From Argyresthia goedartella (Eukaryota > Arthropoda > Insecta > Lepidoptera > Argyresthiidae), in contig OX463835.1 of the NCBI GenBank assembly GCA_949825045.1, positions 24,197,201-24,261,200 of the forward strand: a stretch of DNA of 64,000 nucleotides, in the 5' to 3' direction. Positions 53,986-63,756 of this stretch are shown in pieces; position 1 is the first letter of the stretch, and each line of letters opens with the position of its first letter. The position numbers were made by a program, and so were the translations under genes. The notes below the pieces were generated by a model. That model ran no database searches. It saw nothing but the letters and a program-made list of their open reading frames with translations, and was not told the origin of the DNA.

Positions 53986-54522
53986 ATTTCAAAGATGTCA
54001 TACGGCATTCATTTAGTGGCGTTCCAACAATGGCATCGATCCCTGGCTTTATTTAGACAACAACGTTTTAAAATAATAAAACATCCGCGCAGTACCGGCC
54101 TTTTTACACCGTCATCATTGATTTACTGCAGGACAGAGTATTGTAAAAAATAACAAATTACAAGTTAAGACTTGCTTACCCAGAACTTTGTATTTCTTGC
54201 CATGGTGCAAGTAATTGGCCAGAAGATAAATAACCTTTATTTTATTATCTCGAATGATCTTAAGAGTGACTTTGTGATAGACTAAATAACTTACTTCCTA
54301 ACGAGCCATACATAGAACTGAGTTTTGGCTAAATGGTTCTGGTCAATGTTTCTTTTAAGTCTAACAAAACTAATCGGTGCACATTTGTTTACAGTCAGAT
54401 TGTATAACTTTATTACTTAAGTTATTCCCAAAACTCTAACAAACCGATACGAACTACCTTTCTTGATTTAATGATAATTTTGTATGATTTAGTTAAATAG
54501 TGCATGTTGGGATCGTTACAAT
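53986..54522. other. Right end of the 4.3-kb insertion, no gene
   Basis: AT-rich with no coding frame. It ends with the inverted-repeat-like GGGATCGTTACA at about 54509-54520. Confidence 0.5.
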
Positions 54523-54822
54523 GTTATGAGTACTGACGCGGGCGCCGGGCCCGCCATCGGCCGCCGCCGTCGTCCACGCAGATAACGGGATTCTCGCATC
54601 GCCGCATCTAATATGAAAATAGGTTTGCTTGTCCGCTTGTACAAAATGTTAATTTAAATATTAAGTTTAGTTATTCAGCTAGTATTAATGTTACATATTT
54701 GAGTGCACGTTATATATAATTACACCTAATTATAGATTTGTTTATATAATAATAAGTTTTTAGAATTAAGTTTAGTTTTAAGTTTTATATTAATTTAACA
54801 ATAATTTAATATTTAATCAATA
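54523..54822 (-). repeat. Gypsy1 5' LTR, outer part
   Basis: Matches 30865-31131 of the 3' LTR, including the GC-rich block. Ends at about TCAATA (54822), just left of the gypsy2 LTR (54866). Confidence 0.85.
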
Positions 54823-55094
54823 GTATTAAGTACACTACATCTATTTATTTAATCAAAGTATGTACTGTTACGAGCGTGGGGTTCGTATTTGATAGAAAAG
54901 CACGAATTAAACCACTAAATAAAACACTCACCTTATTACCCAAATTACGCACTTAAAATTCACACGAACTAATCCACTAATTAAAACACACACACTATTT
55001 CACTAATTATGCACTCACTATTCACACGAAGAGTCTTTCTCTCCGATTATCCTTGTACTAGCACTCGATCGCAGTTAAAATGTAACTAACTCGC

Positions 55095-56443
55095 TTAGCT
55101 TGGTGATCTTCTCACACCCCTTCCAGGGTGCGGGGTTGCGGTCCCGGGGCAATGGCCCCCTTCCGCGGAGTCTTCCGCTGGCTGTGACTACGGCCAGGTC
55201 ATTGGGTGGCTGAGGTGTTCTTCGGGTTGTGTGGCCTCAATCCAGGGGTGCTGCCGGCTCGGCAACCAGGTCTCGGGGTAGGCGGCGACGGTCAGGCGGG
55301 CGCGCGTGGTATGGCGCCAGGTCTCGCACGAGCGGGTGTTGAGAGCCGTCCGCTCGTGCGAACATGTTCGTTGCCAGCCTCTGGACGAACTTGTCCAGTG
55401 TCTCCAATCCTAGGTCCCTTGCGATCGTTGCGTTTCTCACGTAGCGAGGCGCGCCGACGATGGTACGCAAGGAGAGGTTTTCTTGGGCCCGGAGTCTCTT
55501 CTTGTTAGACTCCGAGCAGAGGGCGTACCATGCCGGCGAGGCATACGTGAGGCGGGACCTGATGTACGTTTTATAGATCCCGAGCTTCGACCGCAGGGGG
55601 AGGCCGGAGTCCAGGAGTGGACGAAGTTTTGCCCGTGCAGCCCGGACCTGGTTTACGACGTTGTCGACGTGGGTCTTCATCGTGAGCCGGCGGTCTATGG
55701 TGACCCCCAGATACTTCACTTGGTGCAGCCACCCAATGTCCTTCCCTTGGAGTTGGAGTGGTGGTGGCAGGTTGCTCTGGCCGGTGATCATCGCCTGCGT
55801 CTTCCCGACGTTGACGGAGAGCCTCCATTTGGCCAGCCATTTAGGCAGGGTATCCAGCGTGCGTTGCATTTTGACGGCGGCGTGGGGTGCTTTGTAGGAC
55901 GACGCATAGTATGCTGCGTCGTCAGCGAAGAGGGCCAGCTGTACACCAGGGCCAACTGGGATGTCATCCGTGTATCGGGAGTAGCAGGCGGGTGAAAGAC
56001 AGGAACCTTGTGGGACGCCGGCTTCGATGGGGCGGGCTTCTGACACGGCGTCTTCCACCACCACTCTGTAGTGGCGACTCCGTAGGAACGAGGCCACGAC
56101 GCGGGTGATTCGTCGTGGAGCTGGGGACGTCGACAGCTTGTACAGCAACCCCTCGTGCCATACTCTGTCGAACGCCTTCTCCATGTCCAGGAGTACTGCT
56201 ACGGTGTATTCTTTCTTATTCCGACAGATGATTCCGTCGAATGCTCTGGCCTGAAGCCGAACTGTTCCGGGCGAGCTTGGATGTGTGGCAGCAGTCTTCC
56301 TAGCAGCAGCTTCTCGAACACCTTTGACATGGTGCTCAGGAGGGTGATGGGCCGATAGCTCTCGGGCTTCTTGACATTCTTGCCCGGCTTGGGGAGCATT
56401 ATGACCAGGCCTTCCTTCCATGTAGTCGGGAAGTGCCCCGTGC
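55095..56443 (-). mobile_element. Jockey-like LINE inserted at the gypsy2 LTR core promoter
   Basis: Perfect 12-bp target duplication TAACTAACTCGC at 55083-55094 and 56444-56455. It is 5'-truncated, starting within RT at the GHFPTTWKEG block, and holds the rest of RT and a short 3' end. It is GC-rich compared with its surroundings. Confidence 0.85.
55237..56440 (-). pseudogene. Jockey-like reverse transcriptase, 5'-truncated
   Basis: The first part (GHFPTTWKEG, MLPKPGKNVKKPESYRPITL, QFGFRPEHSTE) reads in one frame to about 56215. The remainder reads in the frame of 55237-56421: VAVLLDMEKAFDRVWHEGL, AGVPQGSCLSPACYSRY, the catalytic LFADDAAYY, QVKYLGVTIDRRLTMKTHV and YIRSRLTYASPAWYA. The PQGSCLSP and ADDAAYY wording is typical of Jockey-clade elements. 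It ends at 55237 with a stop. Confidence 0.8.
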
Positions 56444-56471
56444 TAACTAACTCGCGCCGGCCGTCGGCGCC

Positions 56472-56478
56472 TTTTATA
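56472..56478 (-). promoter_or_regulatory. Gypsy2 LTR TATA box
   Basis: GATATAAAAGGCG on the minus strand. The LINE insertion point is 17-28 bp downstream, at the predicted transcription start. Confidence 0.65.
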
Positions 56479-56519
56479 TCCCGCGGAGCCGCTCTGGACA
56501 CATTGTCCACACATATCGC

Positions 56520-56621
56520 GAATATTCTAGTAAGGACCAGCGTGCGGGCCGAGAACATTCGAGACCATATATGTCTCTTTCTAATGGTGCACTCTCTCTG
56601 TCACTCCCTTCTCGAATGTTC
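56520..56621 (-). promoter_or_regulatory. Heat-shock-element-like sites in gypsy2 U3
   Basis: TTCtcGAAtgTTC at 56609-56621 is a full three-unit site (alternating nGAAn). GAAcaTTCgaGA at 56553-56564 is nearly full. GAAtaTTC at 56520-56527 is a two-unit site. All lie upstream of the TATA box. Binding by heat-shock factor is inferred from the consensus only. Confidence 0.5.
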
Positions 56622-56718
56622 CGAGTATAGCTATCTCTTTCTAGTAGTGCTATCTCTGTCACTCCTACCGGTTATTTCGCCATATAACGATTTGTGCTTC
56701 AGAGGCCCATAAGGGGTC

Positions 56719-56921
56719 CTGAAAACGCCTGAAAACGGGTTTTCAGGTTATTGAATCATCTGATAGAGGGTGCCCTGAAACTGACTGAAAACATGTTTCA
56801 GGCGCCTGAAAACGACGGCAACTTGGGTGAAATTTCGATCTTTAGATATGTGATAGAGCAACTTCTGAAACGGCCTGAAATGACTTTTCAGCCTGCTGAA
56901 AACGCCTCTAAAGCACTGAAA
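56719..56921 (-). promoter_or_regulatory. Array of twelve CTGAAA/TTTCAG motifs in gypsy2 U3
   Basis: Forward CTGAAA starts at 56719, 56729, 56775, 56785, 56806, 56865, 56875, 56896 and 56916; reverse TTTCAG at 56741, 56796 and 56886. Steps are mostly 10-12 bp within three groups, and two groups form a 90-bp tandem repeat. It looks like a cluster of protein-binding sites. Confidence 0.6.
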
Positions 56922-56999
56922 TTGACGTTTAAAGTTTTTAACCTAACCTACCGGCGTAACACTACCCCCTCCTAAGACATGCTCGTCCCGAGCATCATT

Positions 57000-58597
57000 A
57001 TTTCCGTGGTATCTGGCCAGCAGGTTAACATGAACAATCTTGCTCGGACTACGAGGATTCCGCTGGATTCGATACGTGACGTCGTTTATTTTGGTGACTA
57101 CCTTGTAAGGCCCTTCCTAATTCGGAAATAGTTTCGGGGACTTTCCTACTCGTCGCATAGGGTTATGTAGCCACACCAACGAACCTGCCTCAAAACCCAC
57201 TTGATAAGACTTCCGGTCATATCGGGTTTTCATCTTTATGCGTGGAGCCCGTGTTCACGTACCAGGCTGTGGACATCATCAATCCGATCCCGCAAATCAC
57301 TTGTATATTCCGTGATGGTCCTTGGTGTATCGGGCGGACGTCCAGTCAGGAGATCTGCAGGCAGACGGAGTTCTCTTCCAAAATTCGCATACGATGGAGT
57401 AACCGCCGTACTTTCGTGAGTTGCCGACCTATAAGACAACAGGAAGAGGGGGATATGCCGATCCCAATCTTTTTGATGGCTCTCAACGACCTTGGCTAGA
57501 TGTCTCTCCAGTGTCTGGTTAAATCTCTCAACCATTCCATCTGACTGTGGATGATACGCCGTAGTCCTCGTCTTATGAGTTCCCATTATGCGACAAGTCT
57601 CCTGAAAGACCGCAGACTCGAAGTTTCTTCCTTGATCACTGTGGATTTCGAGTGGTACCCCAAACCGGCAGAATACTTCGTTCACTAGCTTTTCAGCTAT
57701 GGTTACCGCTTCTTGATTAGGAATGGCAAATACTTCAGGCCACTTCGTGAAGTAATCCATCACGACAAGAATGTACTTGTTTCCGGAGTCAAGTGCTGGG
57801 AAAGGTCCTGCGACATCTAATGCAACCCTTTCCCAAGGGGCTCCCACGCTGTATAACTTGAGTGTTCCTCGGCTACGGGTATGCGGTGCCTTGACTGATG
57901 CACAGTTAGTGCAGCGTTTACACCAATTTTTAACATCTTCTCGGCAGTGAATCCAATAAAAGCGTTGCCAAATTTTCATTAGGGTCCTTTTTACTCCAAG
58001 GTGTCCACCGGATGTTCCTTCGTGAAAGCTTCTCAAAACATCATTCACCCTTTTCTTTGGGACAACGACTTGCAGGTGAGCATCCTTCCCATTTGTTGAT
58101 TCCCATTTTCTACATAGAACGTCATTATGCATGACCAAGCTATACCATTGTGCCCAGTAGCTTTTTGTTACCGCACTCATAGGAGCTACATCACACCATC
58201 TTGGTTTAGATGCGCCAGCATTAATCCAATCAAAAATGGGTCTCACGTCAGGGTCCTCTTGTTGCGCTTGCTGCATGATTTCATCACTCCACTCGTCGCT
58301 AACCGTATCAGTTCTTATCATTCGAACACATTCCTTGCCTTCTTGTCTTGAGCAATGTTTACAGTCGTCCGCACAAGGTCTACGTGATAGGGCGTCAGCA
58401 TTTCCATGTGATTTCCCACTACGGTGTTCGATGATGTAATCATACTCCTGCAGTTGTTCAATCCATCTCGCCACTTGTCCCTCGGGGTTTTTAAATTCTA
58501 GCAACCACTTTAAATCAGCATGGTTAGTTCTGATGCGAAACTTTTTGCCCAGCAGGTATTTGCTGAAATGCTGTAACGTCTTGACAACTGCTAGCAA
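57000..58597 (-). pseudogene. Gypsy2 RNase H end and integrase
   Basis: The frame 57236-58597 starts in RNase H (RIRTNHADLKWLLEF), then EHRSGKSHGNADALSR, the H2C2 zinc domain (FHEGTSGGHLGVKRT … WCKRCTNCASVK), and the integrase core: ALDVAGPFP and VVMDYFTKWPEVF (Asp), IHSDQGRNFES (Asp), MVERFNQTLERHL (Glu). It ends at HGLHA-stop (57236). The tail (KTRYDRKSYQVGFEAG, GPYKVVTKINDVTYRI) continues to about 57000 in another frame, so a stop or frameshift is the only visible break in integrase. Confidence 0.85.
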
Positions 58598-59324
58598 TTA
58601 CACAGTAATTCCTCTCTGGTTTTGACAATGACTTACTGAAATATGCAATCACAACTTCGTTATCTCCTTTCTTTAGCGACAAGACACCTCCAACTCCAGT
58701 GTTACTAGCATCTGTATCCACAATGAAATCCTCGTCCGGGTCTGGATACCCCAATATTGGCGTTTCACAAAGTCTTCCTTTAAGCTCGTTGAAACTTGAC
58801 TCACATTGTTCGTTCCAGTCAAATGATCGCTTTACTTCCGTTAGTTGATGCAAAGGCTTTGCTATATCCGAGAAGTTCTTCACAAAACGTCTGTAGTATG
58901 AACAAAGCCCCAAAAAGGCACGTACTGCAGTCTTGTCTTTTGGCGTCGGCCAATCCTTCACGGCGCTAATCTTCTCAGGATCTGTCTGGATGCCGTCCCA
59001 AACTTTACATTTGAAAAACGAGCATTTCTTCGCACTGAGTTTCAGATTTGCCCCTCGTAGTTTGCCTAGCACCTGCTTCAATTTATTCAAGTGGTCGTTG
59101 AAGTCTCTACCAACGATAATTATGTCATCCAAATAGACCAAGCAAGTTTCTCCTAGAAGTCCAGCTAATATTTGTTTCATTAATCTCTCAAATGTGGCTG
59201 GTGCATTATACAGTCCAAATGGCATAACATTGAACTGCCAGAGTCCCTTGCCAGTAGAGAAGGCCGTTTTCTCCTTATCCTTGTCCTTGATTTCGACTTG
59301 CCAATACCCACTTTTCAGATCCAA
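58524..59324 (-). pseudogene. Gypsy2 RT palm to RNase H
   Basis: Reads LDLKSGYWQVEIK (catalytic Asp), MPFGLYNAPATFERLM, the catalytic box LVYLDDIIIVG, then SAKKCSFFKCKVWDGIQTDP (a short deletion of the usual LGHxVS block), FLGLCSYYRRFVKNF and RNase H VDTDASNTGVGGVLS. A frameshift near 58590 leads into the next frame. The Tyr-x-Asp-Asp and RNase H Asp residues are intact. Confidence 0.85.
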
Positions 59325-59327
59325 CGT

Positions 59328-60212
59328 TTAAAACCATTTCATTCCGTTCAATGTGTCTAAAGTGTCGTCGATTCGTGGAAGTGGATAACTGTCCTTCTTG
59401 GTTACATCATTAAGTCGACAGTCGTCAATACAGAATCTCGTGGTGCCATCCTTCTTCTTAACCAAAACTACGGGAGAACACCACGGGCTTGTTGAAGGTT
59501 CAATAACGCCGCTTCTTTGCATTTCCTCGATCATGCCCTCAACCTCCTTCTCCCGAGCTACTGGAACTCTCCGAGGGCGCTGTCGGATAGGCATAGTTTC
59601 CCCAGTGTCGATCTCATGCTGAACCACTTCAGTTCTTCCAATGTCGTCATCATGCGAAGAAAAGACGTTGCGATATCGTAGCAGTAAGTTACGCGCCTTA
59701 AGGAATTCCTCCTCGGTAAGGTGCTCCCTGGAGTCATTTAGTAATTTTTCAATATCCATTGAAGGCTTAACATGCCCAGGTTTCACGTTTACCTCAGATT
59801 CCCGGCAGCCTCTTATCCAAGAAATTTCTTGGCATGATCTGACTAGCGTTCCTTTATTGAGGACGCATTCCGTGTCGCTTGGATTAAGGATCCTTACAAA
59901 TGCTGTAGATGCCGTGGTTACCATTGTACGGGCTGTTATCCACGGTTTATCAGCGTCCAACCTCTCTACCACCACACAGCGGTGAGATTGCGGCCTTGTG
60001 GAGTTCGGCAATTTCACTGGAACTAAAACCTGTGACCTTGGTTGAAGAATGGTTCTCCTGGTACAGTAAACATTTCCATTTACTCCACCTTGTATAGGAA
60101 TCTCATCAACTCCAAACTTTAGAACTCCAACCTTCAAGTCGATTTTACAGTCATGTCTCCTCATAAAATCCAATCCAATAATGCAGTCGTCGACGATGTT
60201 AGCAACGATCAC
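59328..60212 (-). pseudogene. Gypsy2 protease end, linker and RT N-terminus
   Basis: [17 protein letters not shown] is the protease C-terminal block. A linker follows with [17 protein letters not shown], then [60 protein letters not shown]. It ends GMKWF-stop: a single TAA at 59325-59327 separates it from the next RT block (58524-59324) in the same frame. Confidence 0.85.
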
Positions 60213-60510
60213 TTTATGCCAGTATTATTTTTCACATATTTTCACAGCTAACTCTCGTTCTCCTTGGACGGAAATGAACTGGCCGGTAGCAGTTTGCAGC
60301 TGGAGATGCCAAGGTCGGACTAGATGATCTCTGGTCAGGTGTCTCATTAGCCGAGAGCTGATCGTAGTCCGAGAAGCTCCGGTATCTATGGTAAGGAGAC
60401 ATGGTATTCCACAGATTTCTCCATTGACAACCAGACTATTCCGTCGTTTGCCTGTGAGATCATAATTGGGACATTTCGCCCACCAGCCAGCACTCGTCCC
60501 ATAGTACTGG
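60213..60510 (-). pseudogene. Gypsy2 retropepsin active-site part
   Basis: VVNGEICGIPCLLTIDTGAS reads near 60430-60370 with the DTG active site, followed by SRLMRHLTRD and LQTATGQFISVQGEREL. An in-frame TAG near 60227 separates it from the C-terminal block starting at 60212. Confidence 0.8.
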
Positions 60511-60513
60511 CTT

Positions 60514-60814
60514 TTATTCGTTTCCCTGTTGGGGCTCTGACTCCACAGAGCCTATTGTCCTCGCCATTGGAGCGGGGTCTCTGTCCCTCCTAGTCCTTTT
60601 CGGACAGCCTGACTGCAGTTGACCACGTTCTCCACAATGGTAGTGTTTAATATTTATGCTTCGGAACGCACCGGTTTTTTTTCGTTGCGCGGATCGACCG
60701 CGAGTGATCGGGACATCACTAGCTGTCACTTGTGTAGAAACGAAATGACGAGTTAGAGGTTACTTTTTGCACAGGGAAAAAATGTCGGCGTCAGGTATTC
60801 GGGCCTTGGCGGAA
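60514..60814 (-). pseudogene. Gypsy2 gag C-terminus with zinc knuckle
   Basis: KARIPDADIFSLCKK near 60800, a stop, then VTASDVPITRG and a knuckle-like YHCGERGQLQSGCP (first Cys of the CCHC replaced by Tyr). It is interrupted upstream at 60814 by the BEL LTR. Length of the lost part unknown. Confidence 0.65.
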
Positions 60815-61174
60815 TGTTAATTATAATAATATCGTAACAATCGTCGGGAAATAAGTAGATTTCACGCCATCGGAGTGAGTGCTTCGTGCTGTGAAAGGTT
60901 GAAGTGGTTCGGTCCCCAATTCGTCGCGTTCGGATAGCGACCCATGTGGTCGGATACGTGGCATCACGACGGCACCGGCGGCGGACTACGACAGCAGTAA
61001 GATTCAACTCCCATCACACCCCACCCTCGTGTTCCTCATCCCGTACTCCTGCCTCGAATTGAGCTTTCGAATTCCGGTCCACGGCGTCAATGGTCAGTAC
61101 TGCTTGTGACATTACACTGAAAACAACCCTAACAAGATTCCACCCCCTTTCGGTTGAGGCGTGGAAATTAATCA
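60815..61174 (+). repeat. Probable BEL/Pao 5' LTR
   Basis: Starts TGTTAATTATAA exactly where gypsy2 gag stops and ends AATTAATCA just before the primer-binding-site-like block. The TG…CA ends fit an LTR. The partner LTR is outside the window, so the borders are not confirmed. Confidence 0.5.
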
Positions 61175-61904
61175 TTTTGGTAGCAGAGGCGCGGTTTCCT
61201 AGTGGGAAATCGATTCACGGACGGTTGTAGGGTTGTTTTTTTGCCACATTGTAGCTGGGAGAGGGTGGATACCTCGGATTGGTCGGCAATCATTTTGTGA
61301 GTGAGTCTTGTGGTCGGTATACCACAATTTAGGTTCATTTTCGGTTAGTGAACGTATAATTGACGATTTAGTTAATGATTATTATAAATTTGTAGTCGGA
61401 AACTACTGTTTGTGCGCATAAAGGATTGAACGGTCATTCCGCGAAGTAACTATATTGTATGACTTGTGGTAGAACGTCGGGTTCTATAGTACTGCAGTGT
61501 TATTTCGGTTTACAGAGCAGGGTCAGGTTATTTAAGGGGTATTAAGCTGATTTTGCTGCCCTCAGTAGAAGTGTGGGTCATATCGGAGGGGCCACTTCTA
61601 GAAGGTTCACGGCTACCTACATTATATTAAAATTAGCTTTTTTTTATAATACATTTTTGTGTGTTATTTGTATGGTGCTTTATGGTGGCATTCTCTAATT
61701 GATTTAGAGTGTATAGTTATAAGGTGTATGTCCACAGGGCGACCATATTAAATATTTTTTAGGATTTAATTGTTTTAGTGGTTGCCTTAGTTTTGACAAC
61801 TTAGTTTTAATTTCTGAGCCCAGCGCTGACGGGCAAGTGCTGGTCTCTGGCTATACTTAGTTCGGTAGTGAAGTATAAGACCAGAATCTATTAAATCGGT
61901 CAAC
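61175..61904 (+). other. BEL/Pao leader
   Basis: Starts TTTTGGTAGCAGAGGCGCGG, the usual BEL/Pao primer-binding-site type. The remainder up to the gag ATG (61905) has no ORF and a T-run near 61250. Confidence 0.6.
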
Positions 61905-63716
61905 ATGGCGCCTTCACCCTTGACGGTACTGCGGCATGGTGTCCGGGAGGAAATGAGATGGCTCGCCCATACTCATAAGTATGTGGAGCGACCAGATATG
62001 GATGATGTCCTGCTCAAGCGTGTGGAGGACGCAATGACACGCGTCGGGAAGGTGTGTCGGCTGGCTGCGGAGGCTGAAGCTCTCGGGCTTACTGATGAAG
62101 CTCGGTGGCTGCAGTGAAACAGCTCTGCGCGGATGCTGACCAAGCGATGGAATGCTTGGGTGACATCGAGCGTCGCGCGGAGAAAATTAAGCGGGCGCGA
62201 AGGAATGACCGTGGGGAGGGTAACGGAGACCCACCCCCGAAGGGTGTTGTTGGACGGCTGCCACACCTGGAGATTCTGGCCTTCAGTGGGGCAATTGATG
62301 AGTGGCCGGCCTTCATTAATTTATTTGATAGTTTGGTCCACGGTCGGGACGACCTGGACAACGCCTACAAGTTGGCCCAACTATTGATGGCTCTGCGGGG
62401 TGAACCGAAGGAGTTGGTCGGTCACCTAACGGTCACGGCGGGCAATTACGATATAGCAAGGTCCATATTGTTGGACCGCTACCAACACAAACGGCGGTTG
62501 GTTGATGCGCAGCTGGGGAAGCTGTTTAGCATCCCCAGAGTAACACGGGATGTTGACATCCGAGTAAAGGTGCTCAACCCTGTGCTGGTGGCCACTAAGG
62601 CCCTTCAGAACCTTGGTCTTCCGGTAGACCAATGGGCATACATTGTCTTATATATGGTTTTGTCACGATTGCCTGCAGCTGTTCAAAGTCGGTTTGAACA
62701 GCTGCATGGAGGCAGTAGCACGGAACTGCCCACGCTCGTCCAATTGACGGATTTTTTGGAGGGTGAATGTAGGCGATGTGACACACTGGACACGGAGTCC
62801 AGTGTGCAGTGCCAACCCCGCGGATGCGGGAGGGGCCGCGCCCCCCCCCCCACGGGGGGGTGGGTGGTCGAAACAATTTGGCGTTTTGAATGCCGCGCCG
62901 TCGGGTGACGGCTGCGTGCACTGCAACAGTGCCGGTCATGAAGTGACCAGTTGCGCCAACTTTAAGGCGCTGGGGGTAGCTGCCCGCAGGAAGATAGTCT
63001 TCCGCCACCGATTGTGTTTCGGTTGTTTGGGGCCGCACACGCTGAGCGAGTGCTCACGGGCGTCCCCCTGTGAGTGCTGTGGTGGCAAGCACCACATAGT
63101 GTTGTGCCTGAAACGGTCAGGCCCTTCGGACGGTCACCAGGGCCGGACTCAGGTTGGTCGGCCACAGGGCCCAACCAGGGCCGAACCCAGTCTCCTTCCG
63201 GGCAACGGGAGTCACCAACGGGTTGACTGGGGTACCCGCGGAAGGGACCCCCCCCGAGGGGAAGGGGGCAGCGCGGGGGGTAACATGCGGGATAGCCGGG
63301 GTTCGGTCGCCGCTGTCCACGGTCAGCGAGGACTTCAGGCCGCTGGCTCACCGCGTGTTACGGGCGGGTGTCAGATGGCACCTATGAGTGGCGCGAAGGC
63401 TGGGAGCCCACCACCTTCTGCGCCACCCTGCCCGTCGCTCTGGGAGACGAACAGGGAGGCGAACAGTCAGATGTCGCCCCCATTCCTAGAGCGCCCCAGG
63501 TTGGATCCGCTCTCCCCCATCCATCCACGGTGGCCACCGGGCACACCGTACACCGTCCGGTATGGTCGGATACCGGGACAGCGAGGGGACTATTATCCGG
63601 GTTGGGACCCCTTGTTGTACATACGGTCTGATATGCCGGTTGCGTATCAGCAGCCGAGTTACTCCAAGGCCGACGGAGGTCTCAGCGGGTTCGGATCCCG
63701 CGGAGGTTCCCGCTAG
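61905..63716 (+). pseudogene. BEL/Pao gag with three zinc knuckles, frameshifted
   Basis: Starts ATG 61905 (MAPSPLTVLRHGVREEMRWL). A one-base shift near 62110 moves it into the frame of 62105. The capsid-like region shows LPHLEILAFSGAIDEWPAFI, LVHGRDDLDNAYKLAQLLMA, VGHLTVTAGNYDIARSILLD and QLGKLF, as in BEL/Pao gags. A second shift falls in a C11/G7 run (62841-62860). Knuckles follow: CVHCNSAGHEVTSC, CFGCLGPHTLSEC and CECCGGKHHIVLC (about 62910-63110). A Gly/Pro-rich tail ends at TAG 63714. Confidence 0.8.
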
Positions 63717-63756
63717 GGACACGCCGCCCACTTACAGGGTGCCGCCACTCCATAGA

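Larger units (their letters stand above)
50203..54522. mobile_element. 4.3-kb insertion of unknown type in gypsy1 5' LTR
   Basis: The LTR sequence stops at 50202 and resumes at about 54523, so this DNA was inserted. The ends are near-inverted: TGTAAAGATCCC at the left and the reverse complement of TGTAACGATCCC at the right (11 of 12). GTT at 50200-50202 and 54523-54525 may be the target duplication. It contains no transposase, integrase or RT that I can see. It carries two tRNA-like SINE heads and another SINE, which are later insertions or passengers. It may be a non-autonomous DNA element. Confidence 0.6.
30590..54822 (-). mobile_element. Gypsy1 LTR retrotransposon, about 24 kb with nested insertions
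   Basis: Composite read from parts in the correct minus-strand order: 5' LTR (54822-54523 plus 50202-49936), primer-binding-site-like TGGTGACCCCGA just inside it, gag (49909-49150), retropepsin (49180-48830), RT N-terminus (46120-45552), RT C-terminus, RNase H and integrase zinc domain (40783-39660), integrase core and C-terminus (32179-31480), and 3' LTR (31131-30590). Insertions: 31154-31322, 32192-39645, 40784-45463, 46132-47709 with neighbouring DNA, and 50203-54522. Coding parts carry several stops and frameshifts. The element's own outer target duplication was not found. Confidence 0.8.
54866..56961 (-). repeat. Gypsy2 3' LTR, split by a Jockey-like LINE
   Basis: Minus-strand LTR beginning TGTTACGCC (56961), directly after a polypurine tract AGGAGGGGGTAG, and ending CTCGTAACA (54866). 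Without the 1349-bp LINE and its duplicated target it is about 735 bp. U3 (56961-56480) holds CTGAAA modules and heat-shock-element-like sites. TATAAAA is at 56478-56472 (minus) and an initiator-like GCGAGTTAGTTA about 25 bp downstream. The second LTR is lost to the BEL insertion. Confidence 0.8.
57000..60814 (-). mobile_element. Gypsy2 LTR retrotransposon internal region
   Basis: Minus-strand order: gag end with zinc knuckle (60814-60514), protease (60480-60130), RT (59900-58950), RNase H (58900-58400), and integrase (58200-57000), followed by the polypurine tract and 3' LTR. The 5' end is cut at 60814 by the BEL/Pao element. The coding region carries only a few lesions. Confidence 0.85.

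Noticed and set aside
61973..62361. Minus-strand ORFs over BEL gag
   Set aside because: Shadows of the gag frame, which has recognisable capsid and zinc-knuckle blocks on the plus strand.
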